Positions 1 to 6,248 of a DNA stretch of 7,492 nucleotides are shown piece by piece (the stretch's first letter is position 1; every line of letters starts with the position of its first letter). Position numbers and translations under genes: made by a program. The notes beneath the pieces are model-generated. The model was not told where the DNA came from. It saw only the letters and a list, made by a program, of their open reading frames with translations, and ran no database searches. Source of the DNA: Acidimicrobiia bacterium (GTDB lineage: Bacteria; Actinomycetota; Acidimicrobiia; Spongiisociales; SHLN01); assembly GCA_004283105.1 (NCBI GenBank), contig SHLN01000130.1, positions 1-7,492 of the forward strand, read 5' to 3'.

Positions 1-18
1 CACGGTGATCCGACTCGG

Positions 19-1791
19 CTAGGACCGGGCCGGCGGAGTAGGCTTAATAGCAGGCTTCCTGGTAGCCGGTTGTTTCTGCGCGGCCGACGACTTCCGGGTG
101 GCCGGTTTTTTTTCTACGGCTGCCACCGTCTTCTTCGCGGCCTGGGTCTTCTTTGCAGCCGGCTTCTTGGTGGCCGGGGTTTTCTTCGCGGGCGGCTTCT
201 TGGCGGCCGGTTTCTTTGCGTCGGCCGTCTTCTGCGCGGCTGGCGTTTTCTTCGCGGCCGGCTTCTTCTTGGCGGTCGGCTTCTTGGCCGCGGCCTCTGG
301 TTTGACCGATGAGCGCTTCTTCTGAGCCGGTTTCGGTTTGGCCCCCGTCGCCTTGCCGGTCTTCTTCGCTCTGGCCGGCTTTGGTTTCGCTGCCTGAACG
401 AGCTCACGGAACGCCTCGTCGATATAGCCGACGAACCGGTCGAGGTCGGTTACCGAGTCCGAATCGGCAACCACTCCCCAGGAGATCGCGCCCTTGTAGG
501 AGAACAGGGCAATTCCGACTCCGTGGTTTGTCCACAACGGCACCATCGGGTACTGGACCTCGAGCATGGCGTCCAGGAAGTAGATGGGGATCTGGGGTCC
601 TGGAACATTCGTGACCGTCATGTTGAACGGCCGGACGTTGGTGCCGGCCAGCCGCATCGCAGATGTGAGGATGGTCGACGGTGTCCACGAGGTCGCCTGG
701 ACGAGCAGGGACGCTCCCAGCGCCTGGTTGGTCTCTTTCAGCTCGGCCGTTTCCTCGGCAATCTGGCGGTATCGCTGCCGGGGGGTGTCCAACTCGATGG
801 GCAAATCCAGGAGCCACATAGCCACCTGGTTCCCGAGGCTCTGATCAGAATCGCTCCGGACGCTCACCGGTGCCATGACCCGAAAGTCGAGATGATCGAC
901 GGCCACATCGTGGGAGAGGAGGTACTTGCGGACGGCTCCGGCCACCGTCGTCAGTACGACGTCGTTGATAGTGCCGCCCAGGGCGTTCTTGACCGACTTC
1001 GCCTCGTCGAGATCGACGTTCATCCACTTGAACTCGCGATTGGGTCCGATGCGTTCGTTGAGTGGTGTCTGCGACGCGTTCTTGAGCCACCCGGCGCCGA
1101 GCGCTTTGCCCATGGCCCGCAGGCGGGTGTCTACCTCGCCGGCCAGTCCGGTGATGCTGTCGCTCAGGTGGCGGAAGCTCCGCAACGCCTGGAGCGGCAT
1201 CGCCGCTCGCCGGACCGCCTCGTCGGCCAGCAACTCGGTCTTGGAGGGACTGGGCCGTGGCTCATACGGCTCGATCGGACCGACATCGGTGATGGGGAAC
1301 GGTGCGAGCAGTTCTTTCATGAGATCGACGCCTGCCATGCCATCGATCATGCAGTGGTGCACCTTCGTGATCATTGCGAGGGTGTCGTCCTCGAACCCGT
1401 CCACGATCCAGACCTCCCACAGAGGACGGAATCGATCGAGCTTCTGAGAGAAGATGGTTCCGGTCAGGCGCTGCAGTTCGACGTCGTCGCGTTCGTCGGT
1501 GAGGGTGGCGCGGCGGACGTGGTAGTCGATGTCGAAGAAGGCATCGTCGACCCACACTGGATGCTCTTCGAGCGGGATCCAATCGAGTACCTGGCGGTAG
1601 CGGGGGATCCGATGCAGCTTTGACTCGATGTGGGCTTTGACACGGTCGATGTCGACCGCTCCATCGGCCGTGCGGAGACCGCCGGGCGCGAACTTCATCA
1701 CCCCGGCGACGTGGAAGTGGGCGTTGCGGTCTTCCATCGCCAGGAAGGTGCTGTCGAGAAACGACAGTCGTTCGTAATGGGTGTTTGCCAC
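19..1791 (-). CDS. WS/DGAT-family wax ester synthase / diacylglycerol O-acyltransferase with a histone-like C-terminal tail
   Basis: This 590-residue protein should transfer an acyl group from acyl-CoA to diacylglycerol or a fatty alcohol, making triacylglycerol or wax ester at the inner membrane or lipid-droplet surface. The active-site motif HHxxxDG is present as HHCMIDG (H145, H146, D150, G151), preceded by the family motif PLWEVWIVDG (residues 123-132). The second half carries the family's conserved TINDVVL block (274-280) and the NVPGPQ stretch (395-400). The catalytic body ends near residue 468, close to the usual family length of 450-480. The remaining ~120 residues are a Lys/Ala/Pro/Thr-rich tail not usual for the family. 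The start is GTG, five bases after an AAGGAG ribosome binding site. The gene diverges from the ACT-domain gene. The acyltransferase call rests on motifs and is firm; substrate preference (wax ester or triacylglycerol) cannot be read from sequence. Confidence 0.95.
   Translation of the reverse strand: MANTHYERLSFLDSTFLAMEDRNAHFHVAGVMKFAPGGLRTADGAVDIDRVKAHIESKLHRIPRYRQVLDWIPLEEHPVWVDDAFFDIDYHVRRATLTDERDDVELQRLTGTIFSQKLDRFRPLWEVWIVDGFEDDTLAMITKVHHCMIDGMAGVDLMKELLAPFPITDVGPIEPYEPRPSPSKTELLADEAVRRAAMPLQALRSFRHLSDSITGLAGEVDTRLRAMGKALGAGWLKNASQTPLNERIGPNREFKWMNVDLDEAKSVKNALGGTINDVVLTTVAGAVRKYLLSHDVAVDHLDFRVMAPVSVRSDSDQSLGNQVAMWLLDLPIELDTPRQRYRQIAEETAELKETNQALGASLLVQATSWTPSTILTSAMRLAGTNVRPFNMTVTNVPGPQIPIYFLDAMLEVQYPMVPLWTNHGVGIALFSYKGAISWGVVADSDSVTDLDRFVGYIDEAFRELVQAAKPKPARAKKTGKATGAKPKPAQKKRSSVKPEAAAKKPTAKKKPAAKKTPAAQKTADAKKPAAKKPPAKKTPATKKPAAKKTQAAKKTVAAVEKKPATRKSSAAQKQPATRKPAIKPTPPARS
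22..387 (-). repeat. Low-complexity coding repeat: Lys/Ala/Pro-rich, histone-H1-like tail of the acyltransferase
   Basis: Residues 469-590 of the acyltransferase are built from degenerate five-to-seven-residue units such as PAAKK (three exact copies), PPAKK, PATKK and QAAKK, with only three acidic residues in the whole stretch (E499, D523 or so, E560). The DNA is correspondingly repetitive on the plus strand, with many variants of CTTCTTGGCGGCCGG. Such tails resemble eukaryotic histone H1 and actinobacterial HupB tails and are expected to be disordered and strongly basic. Binding to DNA, RNA, polyphosphate or acidic membrane lipid is inference. The tail is in frame, ends at a normal TAG stop, and shows no sign of frameshift. 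Confidence 0.9.
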
Positions 1792-1796
1792 GTCTT

Positions 1797-1817
1797 CTCC
1801 TTGTGACCCTGATCGTA
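1797..1817 (-). promoter_or_regulatory. Putative -10 box and ribosome binding site of the acyltransferase gene
   Basis: On the minus strand a TACGAT hexamer (1812-1817) fits the actinobacterial -10 pattern TAnnnT. It is followed by AAGGAG (1797-1802), five bases before the GTG start. If the -10 is real, the leader would be only about 15 bases. No good -35 hexamer is visible. The ribosome binding site is the stronger of the two calls and fixes the start codon. Confidence 0.5.
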
Positions 1818-1848
1818 CTCGGCGCCGACGCGGAGCTTCCAGGGGGGA

Positions 1849-1868
1849 TAGGGTTGGTATCGGAAGGA
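1849..1868 (+). promoter_or_regulatory. Putative -10 box (TAGGGT) and ribosome binding site of the ACT-domain gene
   Basis: TAGGGT at 1849-1854 fits TAnnnT and lies 17 bases before the ATG at 1872. GGAAGGA (1862-1868) ends three bases before that ATG and supports this start over the upstream GTG/ATG-like codons, which would run into the divergent gene's leader. No clear -35 is seen. Confidence 0.45.
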
Positions 1869-1871
1869 ACC

Positions 1872-2249
1872 ATGACCGAGTTCACTATTCATCTCGCAAA
1901 CCGTCCCGGCCAACTGGCCGGGCTCGCCACGATCATGTCCGACGGTGGCGTCAACATCGACGCGCTGGCGGCGTTTGGCATGGAGGATGTCGGAGTCGTC
2001 CGCATGGTCGTGAGCGATGCCGAGAGCGCTCGACGGGTCATCTCCGAGGCGGGTCTCGTCGCGGAAGAGCGACGGGTGCTCACAACGGTGTTGTCGCACC
2101 GGCCCGGTGCCCTGGCGGCTCTCACCGAGAGCCTCGCCGCGGCGGAAATCAACATCGATGGGATGTACGTGCTGCATTCTCATGACGATGAGATCGAGCT
2201 CGCCATTGCCGTCGCCGATGAGGATGCGGCCCGGGCCGCCATCTCCTGA
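1872..2249 (+). CDS. Small tandem ACT-domain protein, probable amino-acid-sensing regulator
   Basis: The product is about 125 residues and consists almost entirely of two ACT-like modules. The first (about residues 1-62) begins FTIHLANRPGQLAGLATIM, the second (about 67-125) contains HRPGALAALTESL followed by the INIDGMYVL strand. The RPG-x-L turn before a helix is the classic ACT ligand-site signature and occurs in both halves. ACT pairs bind amino acids or similar small molecules at a domain interface and control enzymes or transcription; no catalytic or DNA-binding domain is attached here, so the protein must act through a partner or as a free-standing sensor. The frame is open upstream to 1785, but that extension overlaps the divergent gene's start and lacks a ribosome binding site, so ATG 1872 is chosen. 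Ligand and partner are unknown. Confidence 0.88.
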   Translation: MTEFTIHLANRPGQLAGLATIMSDGGVNIDALAAFGMEDVGVVRMVVSDAESARRVISEAGLVAEERRVLTTVLSHRPGALAALTESLAAAEINIDGMYVLHSHDDEIELAIAVADEDAARAAIS

Positions 2250-2278
2250 CGGCTTCGACGCCGTTCCGGCCAAGGCAC

Positions 2279-2284
2279 TAGTTT
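2279..2284 (+). promoter_or_regulatory. Putative -10 box (TAGTTT) for a leaderless acyl-CoA dehydrogenase transcript
   Basis: TAGTTT fits TAnnnT, and its last base is separated by exactly nine bases from the ATG at 2294. Transcription normally begins about seven bases after the -10, so the message would start at or within a few bases of the start codon. No ribosome binding site is visible before 2294. The 44-base gap before the gene also contains a weak four-pair hairpin (CGGC/GCCG, 2250-2263) just after the ACT stop codon, too short to call a terminator. No convincing -35 is seen. Confidence 0.45.
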
Positions 2285-2293
2285 GTGCCCAGC

Positions 2294-3469
2294 ATGAGCG
2301 AATCAACCGTACGCGCCGCCATCGATCGGCTACTCGCTGAGAACGACCCCACGGTCGTTGCTCCGGCCGACTTCTGGGAGGCCCAGTACGACGCAGGTCT
2401 GGCGTGGGTGTACTTCGACGAGGGCTTCGGCGGACTGGGAGCCGACCCCGGGTTGCAGCAGCTCGTCGACCGGGAGCTCGAGGCGGCCGGATCTACCCGT
2501 GACAACGTGGCCAGCAACCTGATCGGGATCGGGATGGGCGGACCGACCATCCATGCCTTCGGCACCGACGAGCAGAAGCGCCGCTATCTGCGGCCGATGT
2601 TTTCAAACCGGGAAATCTGGTGTCAGCTGTTCTCAGAGCCGGGGGCGGGCAGCGACGTGGCCGGTCTCGCGGCCCGGGCCGTTCGAGACGGCGACGAGTG
2701 GGTGGTGAATGGACAGAAGGTCTGGACCACCATCGCGCATCTGTCCCGGTGGGGAATGCTCGTCGTCCGGACCGATCCCGACGCCCCCAAGCATCAGGGC
2801 ATGACCTATTTCATTCTCGATATGGAGGCGCCCGGTGTAGAGGTCCGCCCGCTTCGCCAGATGACCGGCGAGGCCGAGTTCAACGAGGTATACCTGACCG
2901 ATGTACGAATTCCCGACGAGAACCGCCTCAGTGCGGTCGGGGATGGCTGGCGAGTCGCGCTGACGACGCTCATGAATGAGCGGGTGGCGATCGGGTCGTT
3001 CATTCGACCCCGCCAGAGTGGCCCCATCGGTGAGGCGATGGACCTGTGGAAGGAACGAGGCGGCGGTGATCCGGCCGACCGCGACGCCCTCAGCCGGCTC
3101 TGGATCGAAGCCGAGGTCAATCGACTCACTGCCATCCGGGCCGGGCAGAATCGCTCGAAGGGAACGCCCGGGCCCGAGGGCTCGACCGGCAAGCTGCAGG
3201 GTGCCGAGCTCAACAAGAAGATCTATGAGTGGGCCGTCAACTTCATGGGGCCGGACGGGATGCTCTTCCCCTCATATGAGTATCGAGCTCCCGACGAATT
3301 CCAGGCCGAACGCGACATCCGCTGGTCGTTCCTCCGTTCCCGGGCCAACTCCATCGAGGGTGGTACCACCGAGATCATGAAGAACATCCTGGGGGAGCGG
3401 GTGCTGGGCCTTCCCGGCGAGCCGCGCACCGACAAGGACCTTCCGTGGTCCGAGGTGCCGCGCAACTGA
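2294..3469 (+). CDS. Acyl-CoA dehydrogenase (FadE-like flavoprotein)
   Basis: This ~391-residue protein should catalyse the FAD-dependent alpha,beta-desaturation of an acyl-CoA, the first step of beta-oxidation or of a side-chain degradation pathway. The FAD-site signature FSEPGAGSD and the following VNGQKVWTT strand are intact. The C-terminal block NSIEGGTTEIMKNILGERVLGLP is typical; the glutamate in IEGG (residue 355 from ATG 2294) lies where medium-chain enzymes have the catalytic base. The length is normal for the family, and FWEAQYDAGLAWVYF with GFGGLG near the N-terminus is typical of actinobacterial members. A GTG at 2285 is in frame but overlaps the start of the likely transcript; ATG 2294 is preferred. 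The gene is followed one base later by an unknown gene and is probably cotranscribed with it. The substrate is not determinable; some actinobacterial relatives work as two-subunit enzymes, and no second subunit is present here. Confidence 0.95.
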   Translation: MSESTVRAAIDRLLAENDPTVVAPADFWEAQYDAGLAWVYFDEGFGGLGADPGLQQLVDRELEAAGSTRDNVASNLIGIGMGGPTIHAFGTDEQKRRYLRPMFSNREIWCQLFSEPGAGSDVAGLAARAVRDGDEWVVNGQKVWTTIAHLSRWGMLVVRTDPDAPKHQGMTYFILDMEAPGVEVRPLRQMTGEAEFNEVYLTDVRIPDENRLSAVGDGWRVALTTLMNERVAIGSFIRPRQSGPIGEAMDLWKERGGGDPADRDALSRLWIEAEVNRLTAIRAGQNRSKGTPGPEGSTGKLQGAELNKKIYEWAVNFMGPDGMLFPSYEYRAPDEFQAERDIRWSFLRSRANSIEGGTTEIMKNILGERVLGLPGEPRTDKDLPWSEVPRN

Positions 3470-3470
3470 C

Positions 3471-4472
3471 GTGGACCGGACCCGGCTTGTCGACCTCGTA
3501 GAAGCAAGCGACTCAGACGGCTTGATCCGGTTCATCGACGGCCTCTGTGCCGCCCGGGAGTGGGAGGGACTGGCCGAGGTACGGTACCGGTGCATCCAGG
3601 CCGAATCACGGGGAAGACAGCTCTTTGGTGTGGTGCAGTTCGTCGACTATCGCCAGGCACTGGAGGCCCCGGCCGAGCTAGCGGCGGAGGTTGTGAGGGA
3701 TGGGGCGGGTCGGTTTGCCCTCGGGCCGCTGTGGGAAGTAGCGGCCTCCACCCATACGTGGGCCGAGATCGGTCCGCACCTCGAGTCCCGCCGCATGCGG
3801 ACACTGGTCGCGGCCGAGCGCGCCTTGCGGGGCGAGTCCGTCGACGGTGATTTCGATGTCGAATTGCTCGGTACACCGCTGGAGCTCATGGACTGGGAGC
3901 CACGCTACGAAGCAGCCACCTACCGGTCTGATCGAGCGGACTTTCCGGCTCCCGGACCCATCCCCCTTCAACCGATTGCCGCAAGCGGAGAAGTGGTCCC
4001 GGCAGATGACCCCGATTCAGAAGACGCACTCTTCGGGCTGGTGCGGACCTGGGTAGAGGAGTCGGACGGCCTGGCGCACGTTGTGACGGTGGATGGATCG
4101 GTGCGAGATGCGATCGTCTCGGCTGCTCCCGGCCCGGTCGATGGAGCCCCGGTGACCTTCGGGCAAGCACTGGCATTGATGGGCTGGGCCGGAGCCAACG
4201 GAGGCGCCTACGGGTCGAGGCGGGGTGGCCCGGTCGGTCGGTCTGCTGCCTGGGCATCGGTGGCGGCACTCGCCGACCTCGAGTGGCCTCCCAGCGCTCA
4301 GGATGTCGAGGCGGCCGGCACCCGGCTCGAATGGTGGCGGTGGGAACCCCATGGCCTGGTGGGCGGCTGGCATCTCGGCCTGGCCGCGGCGGATCCATCA
4401 GAAGGGCTCGCATGGGCGATCCATGGGCGCGACCAGCTCAACGAGGAGGCTATTGAGGCAGGCGACAGCTAG
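3471..4472 (+). CDS. Protein of unknown function coupled to the acyl-CoA dehydrogenase
   Basis: I do not recognise this 333-residue protein. It begins with GTG one base after the dehydrogenase stop codon, so translational coupling is likely and no independent promoter fits. It has no signal peptide or membrane segment and should be cytoplasmic. The N-terminal half (about 1-125) looks helical, with many Ala, Glu and Leu residues (RLVDLVEASDSDGLIRFIDG; AELAAEVV; LVAAERAL). An acidic, Pro-rich linker occupies about 150-185. The C-terminal part is glycine- and tryptophan-rich: GWAGANGGAYGSRRGG (238-253), LEWPP, EWWRWEPHG (287-295) and GGWHLGLAAADP. That last region looks like the conserved core of a folded domain. 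Codon use and GC resemble the neighbours, so it does not look recently acquired. A link to acyl-CoA metabolism is suggested only by position. Confidence 0.85.
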   Translation: MDRTRLVDLVEASDSDGLIRFIDGLCAAREWEGLAEVRYRCIQAESRGRQLFGVVQFVDYRQALEAPAELAAEVVRDGAGRFALGPLWEVAASTHTWAEIGPHLESRRMRTLVAAERALRGESVDGDFDVELLGTPLELMDWEPRYEAATYRSDRADFPAPGPIPLQPIAASGEVVPADDPDSEDALFGLVRTWVEESDGLAHVVTVDGSVRDAIVSAAPGPVDGAPVTFGQALALMGWAGANGGAYGSRRGGPVGRSAAWASVAALADLEWPPSAQDVEAAGTRLEWWRWEPHGLVGGWHLGLAAADPSEGLAWAIHGRDQLNEEAIEAGDS

Positions 4473-4475
4473 GGT
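4470..4475 (+). promoter_or_regulatory. Possible -10 box (TAGGGT) of the RDD gene overlapping the preceding stop codon
   Basis: The TAG stop of the unknown gene is also the first half of TAGGGT, the same hexamer seen ahead of the ACT gene and the baeRF gene. It lies 20 bases before the ATG at 4496. The 23-base gap holds no strong ribosome binding site and no hairpin, so read-through from upstream is equally possible. Confidence 0.3.
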
Positions 4476-4495
4476 TTCGCCTTGTTCAGGCCGCG

Positions 4496-5029
4496 ATGGG
4501 AAAGCGTGAGATGGAACCGATTTCCGAACAACCAGACGACCGGATGGATCTCGATCTTGCCTCGCTCGGCAGCAGGCTGGGAGCTCGCGCCATCGACACG
4601 ATGATCGGAGCGGTCGTGTTCGTTGTGTTGTTCGTCATCGTCGTCAATCTGTACGAGCTCGACCTCGGTGTCGACGACCCGGCCGAGGTCGACATTCCCA
4701 CCGGCGGTCAGCTCATCCTTCAATGGGTACCTGTTGTGATCTGGGGTCTCTACGAGGTGCCGCTCACCTACCTGCGCGGCCAGACCGCGGGGAAGATGGT
4801 GGCCAGAATCAAGGTGATCGGCGTCGACGGAGACGCACCCCCGGTGCGGAACTCGTCATTCATGAGGTGGGGAGTCCTGGCGGTGCCGGCCATCATCCTC
4901 CCGAATTACGGTCTGTTCATCTCACTCCTGATTGGCCTGTGGTTTGTGTTGGACGCCAAGCGCCAGGGGCTTCACGACAAGGCTGCCAGGACCTACGTGG
5001 TCAAGGCGGTCCCGTTCACCACTAGTTGA
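4496..5029 (+). CDS. RDD-family integral membrane protein
   Basis: The product is 177 residues with three predicted membrane segments at about 33-53, 73-93 and 126-152. Family signatures are visible: SRLGARAIDTMIG at the start of the first segment (the R and first D of the RDD name), GQTAGKMVARIKVIGVDG (96-112) after the second, and KRQGLHDKAARTYVV (155-169) near the C-terminus, with the second conserved Asp at D161. RDD proteins are small inner-membrane proteins; some are implicated in ion or osmolyte transport, but most are uncharacterised, and no substrate can be assigned. ATG 4496 is followed in frame by ATG 4511; neither has a strong ribosome binding site, so the start is uncertain by five codons, which lie outside the conserved part. 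Confidence 0.92.
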   Translation: MGKREMEPISEQPDDRMDLDLASLGSRLGARAIDTMIGAVVFVVLFVIVVNLYELDLGVDDPAEVDIPTGGQLILQWVPVVIWGLYEVPLTYLRGQTAGKMVARIKVIGVDGDAPPVRNSSFMRWGVLAVPAIILPNYGLFISLLIGLWFVLDAKRQGLHDKAARTYVVKAVPFTTS

Positions 5030-5054
5030 GGCCTTTGGCCCTGCTCGCCTCCCT

Positions 5055-5092
5055 CCCGGCCGGGGTAGGGTGAGTGTGAAGCGAACGAGAGG
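5055..5092 (+). promoter_or_regulatory. Putative promoter region of the baeRF gene with a 10-base palindrome
   Basis: The 69-base gap before the baeRF gene contains a perfect palindrome CCCGGCCGGG (5055-5064), then TAGGGT (5066-5071) as a possible -10, then GAGAGG (5087-5092), a ribosome binding site six bases before the GTG start. The palindrome sits between the -35 and -10 positions, where a repressor could act, but GC-rich palindromes arise easily by chance. A short GGCC-TTT-GGCC inverted repeat directly follows the RDD stop codon (5030-5040) and is too weak to call a terminator. Confidence 0.4.
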
Positions 5093-5098
5093 CGTTGC

Positions 5099-6229
5099 GT
5101 GGACATTTTCGACCGACCAGACCTCGACAATCTTCTGAAAACACAGGCCGGGCCCTGTGTTTCTGTGTTCTTGCCGACCGAACGGGCCGGCCGTGAGGTG
5201 CAGCAGAATCCGATCCGGTTGAAGAACCTTCTCCGGGAAGCAGAGCAACGGCTGAGTGATCTCGGCGTCCGGGGAGTGGATTCGATCACCAAGCCGGCTC
5301 ACGACCTCGAGGCGGACAGCTCGTTCTGGCGTCATCAGGGCGATGGTCTCGCTTTGTTCCTCGCTCCGGACTTCGCGGAGTCGTACACGCTGCCGGTTGC
5401 CTTCGAGGACCTCGTGGTCGTTGCCGATCACTTCCATCTCAAGCCGCTCCTACCGATGATGAGCTCCAGGGACCATTTCTACGTGCTCGGCCTCAGCCAG
5501 AAGTACGTCAAGCTGTTCCGGGGTGGTCGGTACTCGGTCGGTGAGGTGCGTCTATCCGGTGTTCCCGCCAGCTTGCGCGATGCGCTCCAATACGACGATC
5601 GCGAGCCGTCACTTCAGTCACACGGCGGCGGGGGAGCTCGCGCCATCTTCCACGGCCAGGGTCTCGGGAAAGACGATCCCAAGGACGACATCAAGCGGTA
5701 CTTCCGGCTCATCGACGCCGGTCTGCACGAGATCCTCAAGGACGAGCGAGCTCCGCTTGTTCTGGCAGGCGTCGACTACCTCCTCCCGCTCTACCGGGAG
5801 GTGACCGAGTATCCGCATGTGATGGCCGAGGGGGTGGTCGGGAGTCCAGAACGCGTGAGCACGGACGAGCTCCACGCCCGCGCCTGGGAGATCGTTACCC
5901 CGTTGTTCGACAAGGATTCCGAGACCGCCAAGGCGAGGTATCTGGCGGTGGCCGACACGCCGACCGGCACCGCCGACGTCAAGCGTGCCATCAGGGCGGC
6001 CCATCAGGGCCGGGTCGACACGCTCTTCGTGGCTATCGGGAAGCACCTATGGGGCACCTGGGACGAGGTGACCGAGGCGATCCACATCCACGACACCCCG
6101 GAGGCCGGGGACGTTGACCTGTTGGACGCCGCGGCCGCCCAGGCGTGGCTCCGGGGTGGAACGGTGTTCGCCGTCGCGCCCGACGAGGTACCCGGCGACG
6201 GCCACCTGGCGGCGGTGTTGCGGTACTGA
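5099..6229 (+). CDS. Bacterial archaeo-eukaryotic-type release factor homologue (baeRF family)
   Basis: This 376-residue protein resembles the eRF1/Pelota fold and not bacterial RF1/RF2. The N-terminal part has PCVSVFLPT followed by NPIRLKNLLREAEQRL (19-52), the eRF1-like strand and helix of the first domain, but without the NIKS decoding loop. The middle domain (about 123-270) has a glycine-rich loop with HGQG (185-188), then KDDIKRYFRLIDAGL, in the place of the eRF1 GGQ loop and its helix. The C-terminal domain ends GGTVFAVAPDEV...HLAAVLRY, which matches the eRF1 ending with its conserved AAxLRY. Families of this kind (baeRF, probably family 3 from memory) have been proposed to act in ribosome rescue or peptidyl-tRNA hydrolysis, without much experimental proof. 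GTG start, supported by GAGAGG six bases upstream. A hairpin follows the stop codon immediately, so the gene probably ends its transcript here. Confidence 0.88.
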   Translation: MDIFDRPDLDNLLKTQAGPCVSVFLPTERAGREVQQNPIRLKNLLREAEQRLSDLGVRGVDSITKPAHDLEADSSFWRHQGDGLALFLAPDFAESYTLPVAFEDLVVVADHFHLKPLLPMMSSRDHFYVLGLSQKYVKLFRGGRYSVGEVRLSGVPASLRDALQYDDREPSLQSHGGGGARAIFHGQGLGKDDPKDDIKRYFRLIDAGLHEILKDERAPLVLAGVDYLLPLYREVTEYPHVMAEGVVGSPERVSTDELHARAWEIVTPLFDKDSETAKARYLAVADTPTGTADVKRAIRAAHQGRVDTLFVAIGKHLWGTWDEVTEAIHIHDTPEAGDVDLLDAAAAQAWLRGGTVFAVAPDEVPGDGHLAAVLRY

Positions 6230-6248
6230 GGCCGGGCTTCGCCCGGCC
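6230..6248 (+). terminator. Perfect hairpin after the baeRF gene, probable terminator without a U-tract
   Basis: GGCCGGGC and GCCCGGCC form a perfect eight-pair stem with a TTC loop, starting at the first base after the TGA stop codon. There is no T-run downstream. U-less hairpin terminators of this form have been described in actinobacteria, so the call is reasonable, but the palindrome could also act as an mRNA 3' end stabiliser. Confidence 0.6.

Noticed and set aside
70..325. Hydrophobic, Gly/Phe/Leu-rich open frames on the plus strand opposite the histone-like tail
   Set aside because: They are the complement of the Lys/Ala codon repeats (AAG becomes CTT, GCC becomes GGC), which gives spurious membrane-like peptides. 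No ribosome binding site or promoter is associated.
523..1623. Long open frame (366 codons) on the plus strand inside the acyltransferase gene
   Set aside because: Its codons lie exactly opposite the sense codons of the acyltransferase. In GC-rich genes this phase stays open because TTA, CTA and TCA sense codons are rare. The translation has no recognisable domain, whereas the minus strand has all the WS/DGAT motifs.
1785..1871. Upstream extension of the ACT protein by 29 residues
   Set aside because: It would overlap the divergent gene's start codon and ribosome binding site, adds a region with no ACT character, and lacks its own ribosome binding site; ATG 1872 has GGAAGGA just ahead.
2285..2293. 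GTG 2285 as start of the acyl-CoA dehydrogenase
   Set aside because: It is directly adjacent to the TAGTTT -10 candidate and would precede the expected transcript start; the added residues (three) match nothing conserved. It stays possible if transcription begins further upstream.
3560..3850. Alternative frames inside the unknown gene (e.g. a Gly/Arg-rich plus-strand frame)
   Set aside because: They have skewed Arg/Gly/Pro composition, no start signals, and overlap a frame that is coupled to the dehydrogenase and has balanced composition.
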